A stretch of DNA of 64,000 nucleotides from Aliiroseovarius sp. S1123 (GCF_023015885.1 NZ_JALKBE010000009.1:1-64000), one strand, 5' to 3'; counted from the first letter of the stretch, positions 44,625 to 59,096 are shown. Numbers and translations are program-made. The notes: generated from the letters alone by a model not told the origin.

Positions 44625-44972
44625 TCAAACATCCCACATCTCGTCGTCGACAACTTCGCCGATGGCAAGCCAGTCCGTGCGGACACGCGCGACCCGCGTA
44701 TCCCCCCAAGTGCGGAACAGAATATCAAACCCCTCGGTCGTCACGTTCTCGGCCATGATATCTGCCCGTTGGTTGCTTTCACCAGCAATGTCCCACATCG
44801 ACATCGACACGGTGACTGTGGGTGGCGTCAGGAAGGGCTCAGAAAACCGGATCGCTATCCGCGTTTTGCGTGGACCACTGCCTGTCCACATCTCGCCATC
44901 GTCCTCGAAATCCGAGAACAGAACTTTGCTGCCCTGATCCACGCCCAGCATTTGGGGTCTAATTCTCTTCAT
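44625..44972 (-). CDS. H-type lectin domain protein
   Basis: 115 residues forming a single H-type lectin domain of the kind found in snail agglutinins: FSDFEDDGEMW, a beta strand TVTVSMSMWDI, and FDILFRTWGDTRVARVRTDW. No signal peptide is visible, so it is either cytosolic or exported by another route. Roseobacters commonly carry such genes, but their role is not known to me; sugar binding is inferred from the family. An AT-rich stretch with a likely promoter lies upstream (44973-45031). Confidence 0.82.
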   Translation of the reverse strand: MKRIRPQMLGVDQGSKVLFSDFEDDGEMWTGSGPRKTRIAIRFSEPFLTPPTVTVSMSMWDIAGESNQRADIMAENVTTEGFDILFRTWGDTRVARVRTDWLAIGEVVDDEMWDV

Positions 44973-45031
44973 AATTTAACGTCGTCCATAAAATTAGGAC
45001 AATTCTTGCCTAAAACTATGTTCAAAACAAG

Positions 45032-46234
45032 TTAAGGCTGAGTTTTCAAACGTAAAAAGTAGGGCAGAAGGATCAAAACCATAAGCCCGGACAGCAGGAA
45101 TGGCGCACCAGGCAAGTAGATCGGGGCGTTCGCATTCGCGAAAAACTGAAAGACACCTGTCACCACCATGGGCGCAATGACGGCCGCGATTGAGCCAAGA
45201 CTTGCGATGACGCCCTGTAACAACCCCTGTCGATCTTCAGACACCATGTTGGCCATCATGGCCGTCATGGTCGGAGGCGCCATGTCCGCTAATGCCGCGA
45301 CGATGATGAACGAGAACATCACCCAGGCGTTTCCAGTCAGCCCGAACGCTACGAATGCCGCAATCGCGCAGATGATCGAGAAGATCAGGGTTCGGTACTC
45401 GCCAAGCTTGGGCAGCATGAACCGCATGACGACACCTTGCGTGAAGGCCACTGCGATCCCGTACGACGCCAGCGAGATACCAATCAATGCGGTTCCCCAA
45501 CCAAAAACTTCTCGTGTCCAAAAAGCCCACAGGGTCGGATAGACCATGTTGGCAAACTCGAATGCGAAGATCAGGATCAATGGCAGCATCAGACCGGGCA
45601 GACGGAATGCATCCAAGATCGAGCCGAACGGATTTAAGTCTCGCTTTGTGAAGGCACGACGCTTCTCGGGTGCCAGGCTTTCAGGCAACAAGAACAGGCC
45701 GAACGCCACGTTTAGCGTAGCCAAAACCGCCGCAAGCCAGAACGGCGCTGTTATGTGAATGCCGGCAACCAGTCCACCGATTGCAGGACCCATGACAAAC
45801 CCGATGCCGAACGTGGCCCCGATCAATCCAAAGTTTGCGGCCCGTTCCTCGGGCTTCGATATGTCCGCCAGATAGGCCGTCGCAGTGATATAGGTCGCGC
45901 CAGCAATTCCAGCCAGAACACGCCCTAATAGCAGCCACCAGAACGTGGTGGCCAGAGCCATGACCACATAATCCACTGCCAGCGCGACCAGCGCCAGAAG
46001 CAAAACGGGGCGACGCCCAAGGCTGTCCGAAATCCCTCCGATGATCGGCGCGAATAGAAACTGCATTGCCGCATATGAGGCCATCAGAATGCCACCCCAG
46101 AACGCACCATCAGCCGTGTTGGCAGCCCCAACACGCTCCATCAGGTCCGGCATAATGGGAAACACGATGCCAATGCCCACCGCATCCAGCAGGATGGTGG
46201 CCAGGATGAACCAAATTGCACCGCGTTTTTGCAT
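45032..46234 (-). CDS. MFS exporter, TetA-like
   Basis: 400 residues and about 12 membrane helices. Start at the ATG at 46234, with AAGGAG 6 bases upstream; upstream codons overlap the atp terminator. Cytoplasmic loop 2-3 has GGISDSLGRRPVLL (MFS motif A), and the N-terminal part resembles TetA/BcrA-type drug:H+ antiporters (DAVGIGIVFPIMPDLM). Substrate unknown; presence does not by itself imply tetracycline resistance. Confidence 0.86.
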   Translation of the reverse strand: MQKRGAIWFILATILLDAVGIGIVFPIMPDLMERVGAANTADGAFWGGILMASYAAMQFLFAPIIGGISDSLGRRPVLLLALVALAVDYVVMALATTFWWLLLGRVLAGIAGATYITATAYLADISKPEERAANFGLIGATFGIGFVMGPAIGGLVAGIHITAPFWLAAVLATLNVAFGLFLLPESLAPEKRRAFTKRDLNPFGSILDAFRLPGLMLPLILIFAFEFANMVYPTLWAFWTREVFGWGTALIGISLASYGIAVAFTQGVVMRFMLPKLGEYRTLIFSIICAIAAFVAFGLTGNAWVMFSFIIVAALADMAPPTMTAMMANMVSEDRQGLLQGVIASLGSIAAVIAPMVVTGVFQFFANANAPIYLPGAPFLLSGLMVLILLPYFLRLKTQP

Positions 46235-46287
46235 GTCGCGCTCCTTTGCGCATATCTGTGACCCGAAGCGTGGGAAAGCGCAAATGC

Positions 46288-46317
46288 AAAAAGCCCCGCC
46301 GGTTGGGCGGGGCTTTT
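46288..46317 (-). terminator. Terminator of the atp operon
   Basis: Minus-strand stem AAAAGCCCCGCC / GGCGGGGCTTTT with a 5-base loop, ending in T's, 22 bases after the atpC stop. Confidence 0.9.
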
Positions 46318-46338
46318 CGATAATCATGTTCCGTGGGC

Positions 46339-46749
46339 TTAGCCTTTCACGGACAGACCCAGCTCGCTTGCCATTGCAGCGATATCTACCGTGCGTTTGG
46401 CCAGCTCGTCCAAGTTCTCGGCGGTTGCGTTTTCCGATGCGGCAGCCGCATCCGAAACGAAGCCATCAAGAACGTCCTGTGTCACTTCCGAAACAGGCAG
46501 GGCACGTTCAGCCAGAACCGAGGTGCCGTTGGCGGTCACTTCGGCGAAACCGCCCGTGACTGCGAACTCGGCATTGCCTTCGGGGGACTCGACGCGAACG
46601 ATACCGGGACGCAGCGTCGTGATCGTCGGTGCGTGGTTCGGCATCGCCGTCAGGTCACCGTCGGCACCCGGCAGCTGGACCGCAGTCGCCTGAAGCGAAG
46701 CGAGGCTCCGTTCGGGCGACACCAGGTCGAATTGCATCGTATCAGCCAT
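46339..46749 (-). CDS. atpC: ATP synthase epsilon subunit
   Basis: 136 residues; MQFDLVSPERSL and GDLTAMPNHAPTITTLRPGIV are characteristic of the F1 epsilon beta sandwich, with a short helical C-terminus. Last gene of atpHAGDC. Confidence 0.95.
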   Translation of the reverse strand: MADTMQFDLVSPERSLASLQATAVQLPGADGDLTAMPNHAPTITTLRPGIVRVESPEGNAEFAVTGGFAEVTANGTSVLAERALPVSEVTQDVLDGFVSDAAAASENATAENLDELAKRTVDIAAMASELGLSVKG

Positions 46750-46775
46750 CAGAGGCCCTCCTTCAGCGGTTCAGC

Positions 46776-48218
<1,443 letters not shown>

Positions 48219-49097
48219 TTAGAGCGCCTCGGCGCCCGAAATGATTTCGATAAGTTCGTTGGTGATCACGGCCTGACGCGAACGGTTGAACTGAATGGTC
48301 AGTTTGTCGATCATGTCGCCTGCGTTGCGGGTAGCGTTGTCCATTGCGGACATCCGCGCGCCCTGCTCCGAGGCTCCGTTTTCCAACAGCGCGGTGAAGA
48401 CCTGCGTGGCCACACCCGAAGGCAGCAGCGTTGCAAGAATGCCTTCTTCCGACGGCTCATAGTCATAAACGGTCGACACTTCTTCCGCACCCTCTGCAGG
48501 GGCGTCGAAGCTGGCCGGGATAACCTGCTGGGCAGTCGGGATCTGGCTGATCACGCTTTCGAACTTGTTGTAGAAGATCGTCGCGACGTCGAACTCACCT
48601 TCGTTGAAACGATGGATAAGATCGTTGGCGATTGCCTGAGCATTGTCGTATCCAACATTGCGCACAGCCGAAAGATCCACATGGTCAACCATCTGGTCTC
48701 CGAAGTCGCGCTTCAGTTGCTCACGACCCTTCTTGCCAACGGTCAGCATTTTAACCGTTTTGCCAGAAGCGATCAGCTCTTCAGCTTTCGCACGCGCCAA
48801 TTTGGCGATCGACGAGTTGAAGCCACCGCAAAGGCCGCGCTCGGCGGTCATGACCACAAGCATGTGGACTTGATCCGAACCCGTACCCGAAAGCAGTTTC
48901 GGAGCGCTGTCGCCCCCCGACGAAGCTGCCAGCCCACCCAGAACGGCGTTGAACCGCTCTGCGTAGGGACGACCTGCTTCGGCCGCTTCCTGTGCCCGCC
49001 GCAGTTTCGCGGCGGCCACCATCTGCATGGCCTTCGTGATCTTCCGCGTCGACTTGACGCTTTCGATCCGATTTTTGAGGTCCTTAAGGTTGGGCAT
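48219..49097 (-). CDS. atpG: ATP synthase gamma subunit
   Basis: 292 residues; N-terminal helix [20 protein letters not shown] and C-terminal helix [20 protein letters not shown] form the rotor coiled coil; [11 protein letters not shown] is conserved. Confidence 0.97.
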   Translation of the reverse strand: MPNLKDLKNRIESVKSTRKITKAMQMVAAAKLRRAQEAAEAGRPYAERFNAVLGGLAASSGGDSAPKLLSGTGSDQVHMLVVMTAERGLCGGFNSSIAKLARAKAEELIASGKTVKMLTVGKKGREQLKRDFGDQMVDHVDLSAVRNVGYDNAQAIANDLIHRFNEGEFDVATIFYNKFESVISQIPTAQQVIPASFDAPAEGAEEVSTVYDYEPSEEGILATLLPSGVATQVFTALLENGASEQGARMSAMDNATRNAGDMIDKLTIQFNRSRQAVITNELIEIISGAEAL

Positions 49098-49111
49098 CTG
49101 TCTGAGCCCCC

Positions 49112-50650
49112 TTAAGCGAAGTCAGCGGCGAACGCGTCCAGCGCTGCTTTGACCTTGTCCTCAAGCTCACCTTTAACCTTGCGGTCATTGTTGGTGATGT
49201 CGGCAAGAAGATCAGCGTGTTTCTGACGCAGGTGGTTCAGAAGGCCAGCTTCAAAACGACCAACTTCCGACACGTTGATCTTGTCCAGGTAGCCATTGGT
49301 ACCGGCGTAGATCACGCAGACGATCTCAGCGTTGGTCAGCGGCGAATACTGAGACTGCTTCATCAGTTCCGTCAGACGGGCGCCACGGTTCAGCAGCTGC
49401 TGGGTCGAGGCATCAAGGTCCGAACCGAACTGAGCGAAGGCGGCCATCTCGCGATACTGAGCCAGCGACAGTTTAACCGGACCGGCAACCGACGACATTG
49501 CTTTCGTCTGAGCCGACGAACCAACACGCGAAACCGACAGACCGGTGTTCACAGCAGGGCGGATACCCTGGTAGAACAACTCGGTTTCCAGGAAGATCTG
49601 GCCGTCGGTGATCGAGATAACGTTGGTCGGAATAAAGGCCGACACGTCGCCACCCTGGGTTTCGATAACCGGCAGAGCGGTCAGCGAGCCCGAGCCATAG
49701 TCTTCGTTCAGCTTGGCCGAACGTTCCAGCAGGCGCGAGTGAAGATAGAAAACGTCACCCGGGTAAGCTTCACGGCCCGGCGGGCGACGCAGAAGCAGCG
49801 ACATCTGACGATAGGACACAGCCTGTTTCGACAGGTCATCATAGATGATCAGGGCGTGGCGACCGTTGTCACGGAAGTGCTCGGCCATGGCGGTTGCGGC
49901 ATAGGGTGCCAGGAACTGCATCGGAGCGGGGTCCGAAGCGGTTGCAGCAACGACGATCGTGTATTCGATCGCGCCGGTTTCTTCCAGTTTCTTCACCAGC
50001 TGCGCAACAGTCGAGCGCTTCTGGCCAACAGCTACGTAGACGCAGTAGAGCTTCTTGCTCTCGTCGTCGCCAGCGGCTTCGTTGTACGACTTCTGGTTCA
50101 GGATCGCGTCCAGAGCAACGGCAGTTTTACCGGTCTGACGGTCGCCAATGATCAGCTCTCGCTGGCCACGGCCGATCGGGATCATCGCGTCAACCGATTT
50201 CAGGCCGGTTGCCATCGGCTCGTGAACCGATTTACGCGGGATGATGCCCGGTGCTTTAACGTCAGCAACGTTGCGCTTTTTGGTTTTGATCGGACCTTTG
50301 CCGTCGATCGGGTTACCCAGACCGTCAACAACGCGACCCAGAAGTTCGTCACCTGCGGGCACGTCCACGATCGAGTTCGTGCGCTTTACAGTGTCGCCTT
50401 CTTTAATGTCGCGGTCGGAACCGAAGATAACAACACCAACGTTGTCAGCTTCAAGGTTCAGAGCCATCCCGCGGATACCACCGGGGAATTCGACCATCTC
50501 ACCTGCCTGAACATTGTCCAGACCGTATACACGAGCGATACCGTCACCGACCGACAGAACGCGGCCAACTTCGGCCACTTCGGCTTCCTGGCCGAAGTTC
50601 TTGATCTGGTCCTTCAGGATCGCAGAAATTTCTGCTGCTTGGATACCCAT
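49112..50650 (-). CDS. atpA: ATP synthase alpha subunit
   Basis: 512 residues; non-catalytic nucleotide-binding F1 subunit with Walker [10 protein letters not shown] near residue 170, [20 protein letters not shown], and [10 protein letters not shown]. Begins on the last base of atpH. Confidence 0.98.
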   Translation of the reverse strand: MGIQAAEISAILKDQIKNFGQEAEVAEVGRVLSVGDGIARVYGLDNVQAGEMVEFPGGIRGMALNLEADNVGVVIFGSDRDIKEGDTVKRTNSIVDVPAGDELLGRVVDGLGNPIDGKGPIKTKKRNVADVKAPGIIPRKSVHEPMATGLKSVDAMIPIGRGQRELIIGDRQTGKTAVALDAILNQKSYNEAAGDDESKKLYCVYVAVGQKRSTVAQLVKKLEETGAIEYTIVVAATASDPAPMQFLAPYAATAMAEHFRDNGRHALIIYDDLSKQAVSYRQMSLLLRRPPGREAYPGDVFYLHSRLLERSAKLNEDYGSGSLTALPVIETQGGDVSAFIPTNVISITDGQIFLETELFYQGIRPAVNTGLSVSRVGSSAQTKAMSSVAGPVKLSLAQYREMAAFAQFGSDLDASTQQLLNRGARLTELMKQSQYSPLTNAEIVCVIYAGTNGYLDKINVSEVGRFEAGLLNHLRQKHADLLADITNNDRKVKGELEDKVKAALDAFAADFA

Positions 50651-51216
50651 TATCCGACCTCTTTCATGGAATTCTGAAGTGCATCGAGCTTGGCCTTGAC
50701 CGACGTGTCGATCATTTGCGAGCCCAGTTTCACGACCAGGCCACCGATAAGTGCTTCATCGACGGCCAGGTTGATGTTTACATCCTTGCCGGTTGAGGCT
50801 TTCAAAGCCTTGGCAAGTTTGTCTTGTTGCGCCTTGGTCATGGCTTTGGCTGCGGTCACCTCTGCGGTGATCTCACCCTTATCCTCTGCGATCAGGGCGC
50901 GCATGGCGTCCAGAAGCTGAGGCAGCACGAACAAACGACGTTTCTGAGCCATCAGGCTCAGTGCGTTTGCGACCGTTGACGAAAGTTTCATTTTCTTGGC
51001 GATAGCTGCAATCACGGCGGCCTGTTCATCGCGGGTGTACACCGGCGAATTAATCAGGTCGACAAGATCAGAGCTATCGGCGAGAGCAGCATCAATAGCG
51101 GCAACATCCGCTTCAACTGCTTTCAGTTCTTTGCCCTCTTTGGCCAACTCAAAGATGGCCGTGGCATAACGTTGGGCAATGCCAGTTGAGATCGAGACTG
51201 GTTCGGACACGTCCAC
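50650..51216 (-). CDS. atpH: ATP synthase delta subunit
   Basis: 188 residues; six-helix N-terminal domain ([12 protein letters not shown]) and the conserved end [25 protein letters not shown]. Couples F1 to the b stalk. First gene of the F1 operon; the Fo genes are elsewhere, as normal in alphaproteobacteria. Confidence 0.95.
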   Translation of the reverse strand: MDVSEPVSISTGIAQRYATAIFELAKEGKELKAVEADVAAIDAALADSSDLVDLINSPVYTRDEQAAVIAAIAKKMKLSSTVANALSLMAQKRRLFVLPQLLDAMRALIAEDKGEITAEVTAAKAMTKAQQDKLAKALKASTGKDVNINLAVDEALIGGLVVKLGSQMIDTSVKAKLDALQNSMKEVG

Positions 51217-51573
51217 CCTTCCGATGTACTATGCCCCATTGTGGTTTGTTTGGACAAACCGGGGCGGCCTACAGAAGCCGCACTTTCGCGCGCACTATCT
51301 AAATCGTCGTCGCATGTAGCAGGGAATACCCCACCTCGCAACAGGCTTGCGCGGGTTTATCGCCAACATTTCCTGCTTAGGTTTCGTTAGATTTCGCCGC
51401 CAATCCGCGCATACCCCTTAACCCTAGGGACAATTTGCCGATCACGGGGTGAAACTCGGGCCACATAAAACGGAATACATTTGCATACCGAAACAGGGTT
51501 TGCGAGAGAATCAAGGAGGATCGGGCATCGTGATGACCAAAGAACTTGGGTCGGCACAGGACTGATTCTATAC
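51217..51573. other. Intergenic region upstream of atpH
   Basis: 357 bases without a convincing gene. It must carry the atp operon promoter on the minus strand. On the plus strand there is a strong ribosome-site sequence AAGGAGG (51513-51519) followed by GTG/ATG and a 10-codon frame ending at 51565, with no gene after it. An inverted repeat GGACTG/CAGTCC (51560-51586) overlaps the methyltransferase stop. Confidence 0.5.
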
Positions 51574-52341
51574 TTAAAGCAGTCCTTGTCGCGGGGTGCT
51601 GGGCTCGGGGACGCCCAGCCCTTCCAGAACCTTCAGTGGACGGCGCACAGCCTGCGCCAAGCCGGGGCGTTTGGGGGCCGGCACCTGCTTGGTCACCTCG
51701 ACCATCAGGACACCGCCCGCAAGGATGACGGGAAGTTGGTGTCCTGCCCGTTCCCAGAAAGTCCCTGTCTTCAACCAGAACCGCTTGGACGAAGGCGGCT
51801 GATAGAGCAGCGACAGGTGCCGTTCGATCTTGAACCCATGCTCGCGCAGCTGGCCTTCAAGCTGCCCCAGCGAATAGGGCCGCCCAAAGCCAAACGGCGT
51901 TGCATCCGAACGCGCCCACAGTCCGGCCCGGTTCGGGGCAATGAACATGGCACGCCCGCCGGGGCCAAGCACGCGGTAGCATTCTTCAAGCAGTTGACTG
52001 GGCGTATCAGATGTCTCAAGCCCATGCATCACCACAAGGCGATCCACGACCCCGGTGTCCAAGGGCCACAAGGTATCTTCCACCAGAACCGAGACATTGG
52101 GCATACCCGCAGGCCACGGCATCACCCCCTGCGGCGCGGGCATCAACCCGACCACCCGACGCGCCGTCGGCAGGTAGGGGCGCAGCAACGGCACGGCAAA
52201 TCCATAGCCAGCGACGGTTTGCCCTTTGGATTGTGTTTCAGGCCACAGGCTGACCACTTTGTCACGGATCGCCTTTTGCGCCGCGCGCCCCAACATGCTG
52301 CGGTAATAAAAATTCCTCAGATCCTGCACATCAAGATGCAT
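51574..52341 (-). CDS. Class I SAM-dependent methyltransferase
   Basis: 255 residues. A degenerate motif I region ([16 protein letters not shown]), post-motif acidic residues ([18 protein letters not shown]) and motif [21 protein letters not shown] identify the Methyltransf_11 type. It has a basic, Pro-rich tail. Substrate not predictable. It is often found beside gloB and a second methyltransferase in roseobacters, as here. Confidence 0.8.
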   Translation of the reverse strand: MHLDVQDLRNFYYRSMLGRAAQKAIRDKVVSLWPETQSKGQTVAGYGFAVPLLRPYLPTARRVVGLMPAPQGVMPWPAGMPNVSVLVEDTLWPLDTGVVDRLVVMHGLETSDTPSQLLEECYRVLGPGGRAMFIAPNRAGLWARSDATPFGFGRPYSLGQLEGQLREHGFKIERHLSLLYQPPSSKRFWLKTGTFWERAGHQLPVILAGGVLMVEVTKQVPAPKRPGLAQAVRRPLKVLEGLGVPEPSTPRQGLL

Positions 52342-52412
52342 GACGCGTCATTCGGCCCTTGTCAGTTCAAGGCCGAGACTACCCGAACGCCCAAAAATTG
52401 GAATGGCCATCT

Positions 52413-53057
52413 TCACCGCGCGGCGCGACGCAAAACCAGTGCCAGATTGTTTGCGGGCATCTCGATCAGATCGGCACGGCGCAGCCCAGCGTCCGCGGCC
52501 CACGCCTCGACCTTCTCAAGATCCTTGTAGCCGATCTGCGGATCATGCGCTGCCAGAGACGCATGAAATGTCTCGTCCCCTTCACTGCGAAACACCCCAC
52601 CGGTTCGGAACGGCCCGTACAGGAACCAATAGGCCCCGGGCGCCAGATTGCGCGCAACGCCTGCAATCACGGCACGCGAGGTGGGCGCATCGATCAGGTG
52701 CATCAGGTTTACGGTCACGATCATCGACATTGGTCCGGTGCGCCACGACGGAGCGCTGGCATCCAGCCACTGCGCCAAACGCATGTTTTCGACCCCTTTC
52801 TCGGCGCGCCATGCATCAATGCTGTTCAGGCGCGCGGGGTCAACATCGGTCGGTTGCCAGATCACACCCGGAAAGTGTCTGGCATATTCAACGATATGCT
52901 CGCCCGTACCCGAGGCAAGCTCTAGCGCGACGCCTTGTTTCGGCACATATGGCCTCATGGCGTCTAAAATCGGAAACAAATTTCGAGACGCAGATGGCGC
53001 TGACATGCGGCCATCTCCGCGCTCATGCGCGATCGAATGTGGTTTTTCTCCCGCCAT
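52413..53057 (-). CDS. DUF938 family SAM-dependent methyltransferase
   Basis: 214 residues. APSASRNLFPIL and the SAM motif ALELASGTGEHIVEYA near residue 45, then WQPTDVDPARLNSI and WFLYGPFRTGG, typical of DUF938. Cytosolic; substrate unknown. Divergent from gloB with 80 bases between. Confidence 0.87.
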   Translation of the reverse strand: MAGEKPHSIAHERGDGRMSAPSASRNLFPILDAMRPYVPKQGVALELASGTGEHIVEYARHFPGVIWQPTDVDPARLNSIDAWRAEKGVENMRLAQWLDASAPSWRTGPMSMIVTVNLMHLIDAPTSRAVIAGVARNLAPGAYWFLYGPFRTGGVFRSEGDETFHASLAAHDPQIGYKDLEKVEAWAADAGLRRADLIEMPANNLALVLRRAAR

Positions 53058-53137
53058 TTTTATCCCTCGGGCGCATTACCAGTATTGAGGCTCGGGTGTG
53101 TTTGAGCAAGACTGTTTCACCACCACGGAGAACCAAT

Positions 53138-53902
53138 ATGCTCGAACTCGTCACAATTCCCTGCCTTTCGGATAATTATGCATTTTTGCTACATGACGCC
53201 AAGTCAGGGAAGACAGCGCTGATCGATGCGCCCGAAACCCTGCCCATCGAGGACGAACTGGAACAGCGCGGCTGGACCCTGTCCGAGATCTGGCTGACCC
53301 ATCACCACTGGGACCATATTGACGGTGTTGCCAATCTAGTTGCCGCCACTGGTGCCCGCGTGATCGGTGCCGAAGCCGACGCGCACCGCCTACCTCCGCT
53401 AGATCAAGCCCTGGTTCCAGGAACCGGTTTCGACTTCGCAGGCCACGAGGTTCTGGTGCTGGACGTGCCCGGCCACACGATCGGCCATATCGCGTTCTAT
53501 GTCCCTGCCGCCAAGGCCGCTTTCACAGGTGACAGCTTGATGGCGATGGGCTGCGGACGTTTGTTTGAGGGCCGTCCCGAACAGATGTGGGACAGCCTGC
53601 AACGCCTTATGGCGCTGCCCGCTGATACGCTGATCTGCTCGGGTCATGAGTATACCGGCGGCAATATCTCGTTCGCGCTGACCATCGAGCCGGAAAATGA
53701 CGCCCTGCGCGCACGCCGCGAGCGGGTCGAAGCCGCCCGCGCCGAGCGCCAGCCCACCGTCCCGTCCCTGCTGTCGGACGAACTGGAAACCAACCCTTTT
53801 CTGCGCGCGCACTTGTCGTCCGTCAAAGCCGCCCTACATATGGAAGCCGCAGCCGACGCCCAGGTCTTTGCCGAGATCCGCGCCCGGAAAGACGATTTCT
53901 AA
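53138..53902 (+). CDS. gloB: Hydroxyacylglutathione hydrolase (glyoxalase II)
   Basis: 254 residues from the ATG at 53138 (GGAG 8 bases upstream); the frame is open far upstream but that covers the antisense DUF938 gene. Metallo-beta-lactamase fold with THHHWDHIDG near residue 55, VLDVPGHTIGHIAFY and SGHEYT. Hydrolyses S-lactoylglutathione in methylglyoxal detoxification. Characteristic C-terminal helical domain with NPFLRA. Confidence 0.95.
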   Translation: MLELVTIPCLSDNYAFLLHDAKSGKTALIDAPETLPIEDELEQRGWTLSEIWLTHHHWDHIDGVANLVAATGARVIGAEADAHRLPPLDQALVPGTGFDFAGHEVLVLDVPGHTIGHIAFYVPAAKAAFTGDSLMAMGCGRLFEGRPEQMWDSLQRLMALPADTLICSGHEYTGGNISFALTIEPENDALRARRERVEAARAERQPTVPSLLSDELETNPFLRAHLSSVKAALHMEAAADAQVFAEIRARKDDF

Positions 53903-54061
53903 GGCGATTCTCAAGAAATCACGCTTGTGCGAGCAGAAATTGACCAAAAGGGTCTTGATAGCGACGCAAGGAAAACCGAACCTTAATACTATGAGGCAAC
54001 GGTAAAAAGGCGAAGAAATCGCCAGCGATGTCCACCGCTGAACTTACGAGGAGTGCGCAAC

Positions 54062-56388
<2,327 letters not shown>

Positions 56389-56389
<1 letters not shown>

Positions 56390-57360
56390 TGCACGCCCTT
56401 TGGGCTGCAACACTGATAACATGCGCCGCGACCCCGGTTGCGGCGCGTGATCCCGTTCTCAGCTTCCCGGTTGCGTGCGCGCTGGGGCAAGATTGCTTCA
56501 TTCAGAGCTATGTGGATGCCGACCCCAGCAATGGGGCGGCGGATTTCACTTGCGGTGTGCTGTCCTATGACGGGCATCAGGGAACGGACATCGCGCTGAC
56601 ATCGGATATGGCCGCGCAGGCGGGCGTTGATGTCACCCCGGTAGCACCCGGCGTGGTGCGTCGGCTGCGTGACGGGGGCGCGGACCAGTTTTTTTCGGCC
56701 ACGTTCGACCATTCAGATGGGCAGGATTGCGGCAACGGAGTGGTGATTGACCACGGTGGCGGTTGGGAAAGCCAGTACTGCCACATGCGCAAGGACAGCA
56801 TCGCGGTCGAGGTCGGGCAGCGCGTCGGTCTGCAGACCCCCCTGGGTCAGATCGGCATGTCAGGCCGGACTGAGTTTCCGCATCTTCATTTAACGCTGCG
56901 CAAAGACGAGCAGGTCGTGGATCCGTTCAACGCCGATCCCCTGACCTATTGTGGTGACACCGACGCGACATCCCTGTGGGCAGACGAGATCCTGTACCGC
57001 GCCAGCGGGTTCGTGAATGCGGGGTTCAGCGACCGAATTCCTGACTTTGATACCGTGAAGTGGGGCAAGGCAGCCCATGCTTCGATTGACAGCACCAGCG
57101 GTGCATTCGTGTTCTGGGCGCAGATTTTCGGGGCGCTGGCTGGGGACGAGATGCAGCTAATCATCCATGGACCCAACGGCGTTTTCATCGAACACGAAGA
57201 GGTGTTGGAGACGACGCAGGCCCGCACGATGCGCGCAGCCGGACGTCGGTTGCATGCGGAAAACACCCTTCCCGGTACATATCACGGCACGGCCACGCTG
57301 TTGCGTGGCGGGGTTGAGATCGACCGCATCGCGACCACCACGACGCTGACCACGCCTTAG
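56389..57360 (+). CDS. M23 family metallopeptidase, exported
   Basis: 323 residues from the ATG at 56389, overlapping the clpA stop by one base. Signal peptide about 1-20 (ending TPVAAR). LytM-type zinc site: His63 and Asp67 in GHQGTDIAL and HLHL near residue 166, so it is probably an active peptidoglycan endopeptidase. Cysteines suggest periplasmic disulfides. A further 130-residue C-terminal domain is unrecognised. Its stop overlaps that of the convergent OmpA-like gene by 4 bases; its product may act on the same cell wall the OmpA domain binds. Confidence 0.87.
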
Positions 57361-59093
57361 CGTTCGGTCAGCTTCAACTCGATCCGGCGGTTTTCGGCGC
57401 GGGCTTCAGGCGTGTCCGCAGGATTGACCGGGCGGTATTCGCCAAAGCCCGTCGCGGCCAAACGGTCGGGCGGGAAGCCCAGCGCGTCGATCATGTATTC
57501 GACCACCGACAGGGCGCGCGCCTGGCTCAGCTCCCAGTTATTACGATACGCCCCGCGTCCGGAAAGTGGCACATTATCTGTGTGCCCATCGACGCGGATC
57601 ACCCAATCCACTTCGTCAGGGATTTCGCCTGCAACGTCAGCCAACAGCGCAGCCACACGCCCGACTTGGGCGCGCCCTTCTGGCTGAAGCTCGGCGCGGG
57701 CACTTTCGAACAGCACCTCGGACGAAAATACGAACCGGTCGCCCACAATCTGCACACCCTCGCGGTTCCCCAGAACCTGACGTAATTTGCCAAAAAATTC
57801 AGATCGGTAGGCGGACAGCTCTTTGGCTTCGGCTTCCAGGCGTTTGCGTTCGGCCTCTTCCAGCTCGGCACGGCGGCGCTCCTCGGAGGCAACGCGGGCA
57901 AGGGCGGCGTTCAGTTCGGAGCCAAGTTTCTGGATCTGCACCTGCGCGGCCTGATCGCGGGCCGATCCCGCATCTAAAATTGCCTGCAAGCCCCCCAACT
58001 GCGTTCGCAGCGCGGCGACCTGTTCATTCAACAGCGCGATCTTGCGTTGGCTTTCTGCGCTTTCAGCTTCTTCCTCGGCCAGCGCCAGATTGGCGGCCGC
58101 CAGCAAGCGCGCACGTTCCTCGGATTGGGTGAGCGTCTCAGTTGCAGCCCGTTCGGCATTCAGACGCGCCGCCAACTCCGCCTCAAGCCGATCACGCAGC
58201 TCAGCCGAATCCGTACCGGCAGCAGCCTGTTCCTCAAGCTGAAGCAAAGCCGTCGCCAAGCGCTTATCCAGATCCACACCTGCCGCTTTGGCTGCGGCCA
58301 GAAGGGTCAGCGTTTCCTCGGCCCGCTTGCGTTCTTCTTCAAGCGCCAAGGTCATTGCGGTCAGTTCGGTATCTGCGTTCTGCAACCGTTCGCGCAAGGC
58401 TTCGGCGGCTGCGGCTTCTGCCAAACGTCCGGCCTCTTCCTCGTCCAGCGCCGTCTGGCCCTCGGTCACCTTCACTTCCAGATCAGCTACCAAAGCCTCC
58501 AACGCCTCGCGTTTGGCCGCAGCAAGACGGGCCGCTTCGGCACCGGCATCAACCTCGTCGCGTGCTTTGGCCAAAGCCAATTGCAACGCCTCTTGTTCGC
58601 TCAGCAGTTGGGTACGTGCGCTTTCAAGCTCTTCAACGGTCGCAGTCAGCGCCTCTCCTTCTGCCAAGGCGCGATCCCGTTCGGATAAAAGCGTCGCCAC
58701 CTGCGCCTCGAAACTGGTGATCTTCGCTGCCCGAGCGGCCAATTCGGCAGCTTGGCTTTCGGTCTGCGTCGTCAGCTGGGCAATCATCGCGGCCTGCGCA
58801 TCCGAGATCGAGCGGGCTTCGGTCAGCGTTGCGTTCAGCGTACCGATCTCGCCCTGAAGGGTCTCGGTTCGGTTGCGTTCCAGCCCCAGCGCATCGGCCA
58901 GTTCGGACACCTGCGCCGACAATTCGTCAAGTTCGTTCGCCTGCCCCGAGATCGTCTCGCGCAGGATGAATTGTACGATCATGAAGATCGTCAGGACGAA
59001 CATTAAGACCAGTAAAAGCGCGGTCATTGCGTCCACAAAGCCGGGCCAGATGGACCCGCTCATGCGTTGGGTGGATCGGCGGGTAAGCGCCAT
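57357..59093 (-). CDS. MotB-like protein with long coiled coil and OmpA domain
   Basis: 578 residues: one membrane helix (about 22-45, MTALLLVLMFVLTIFMIVQF) preceded by WPGFVDAMTA with an Asp at the MotB ion-binding position. There follows a coiled coil of roughly 370 residues rich in Ala, Glu, Leu and Arg, and a C-terminal OmpA peptidoglycan-binding domain (VDGHTDNVPLSG, NWELSQARALSVVEYM). It follows the MotA-like gene by 3 bases. The pair resembles an ion-driven stator anchored to the wall by a very long periplasmic rod. Partner function unknown. Confidence 0.83.
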   Translation of the reverse strand: MALTRRSTQRMSGSIWPGFVDAMTALLLVLMFVLTIFMIVQFILRETISGQANELDELSAQVSELADALGLERNRTETLQGEIGTLNATLTEARSISDAQAAMIAQLTTQTESQAAELAARAAKITSFEAQVATLLSERDRALAEGEALTATVEELESARTQLLSEQEALQLALAKARDEVDAGAEAARLAAAKREALEALVADLEVKVTEGQTALDEEEAGRLAEAAAAEALRERLQNADTELTAMTLALEEERKRAEETLTLLAAAKAAGVDLDKRLATALLQLEEQAAAGTDSAELRDRLEAELAARLNAERAATETLTQSEERARLLAAANLALAEEEAESAESQRKIALLNEQVAALRTQLGGLQAILDAGSARDQAAQVQIQKLGSELNAALARVASEERRRAELEEAERKRLEAEAKELSAYRSEFFGKLRQVLGNREGVQIVGDRFVFSSEVLFESARAELQPEGRAQVGRVAALLADVAGEIPDEVDWVIRVDGHTDNVPLSGRGAYRNNWELSQARALSVVEYMIDALGFPPDRLAATGFGEYRPVNPADTPEARAENRRIELKLTER

Positions 59094-59096
59094 GGC

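Noticed and set aside
52340..53137. Long plus-strand open frame continuous with gloB
   Set aside because: It lies antisense to the clear DUF938 methyltransferase; gloB homology begins only at 53138.
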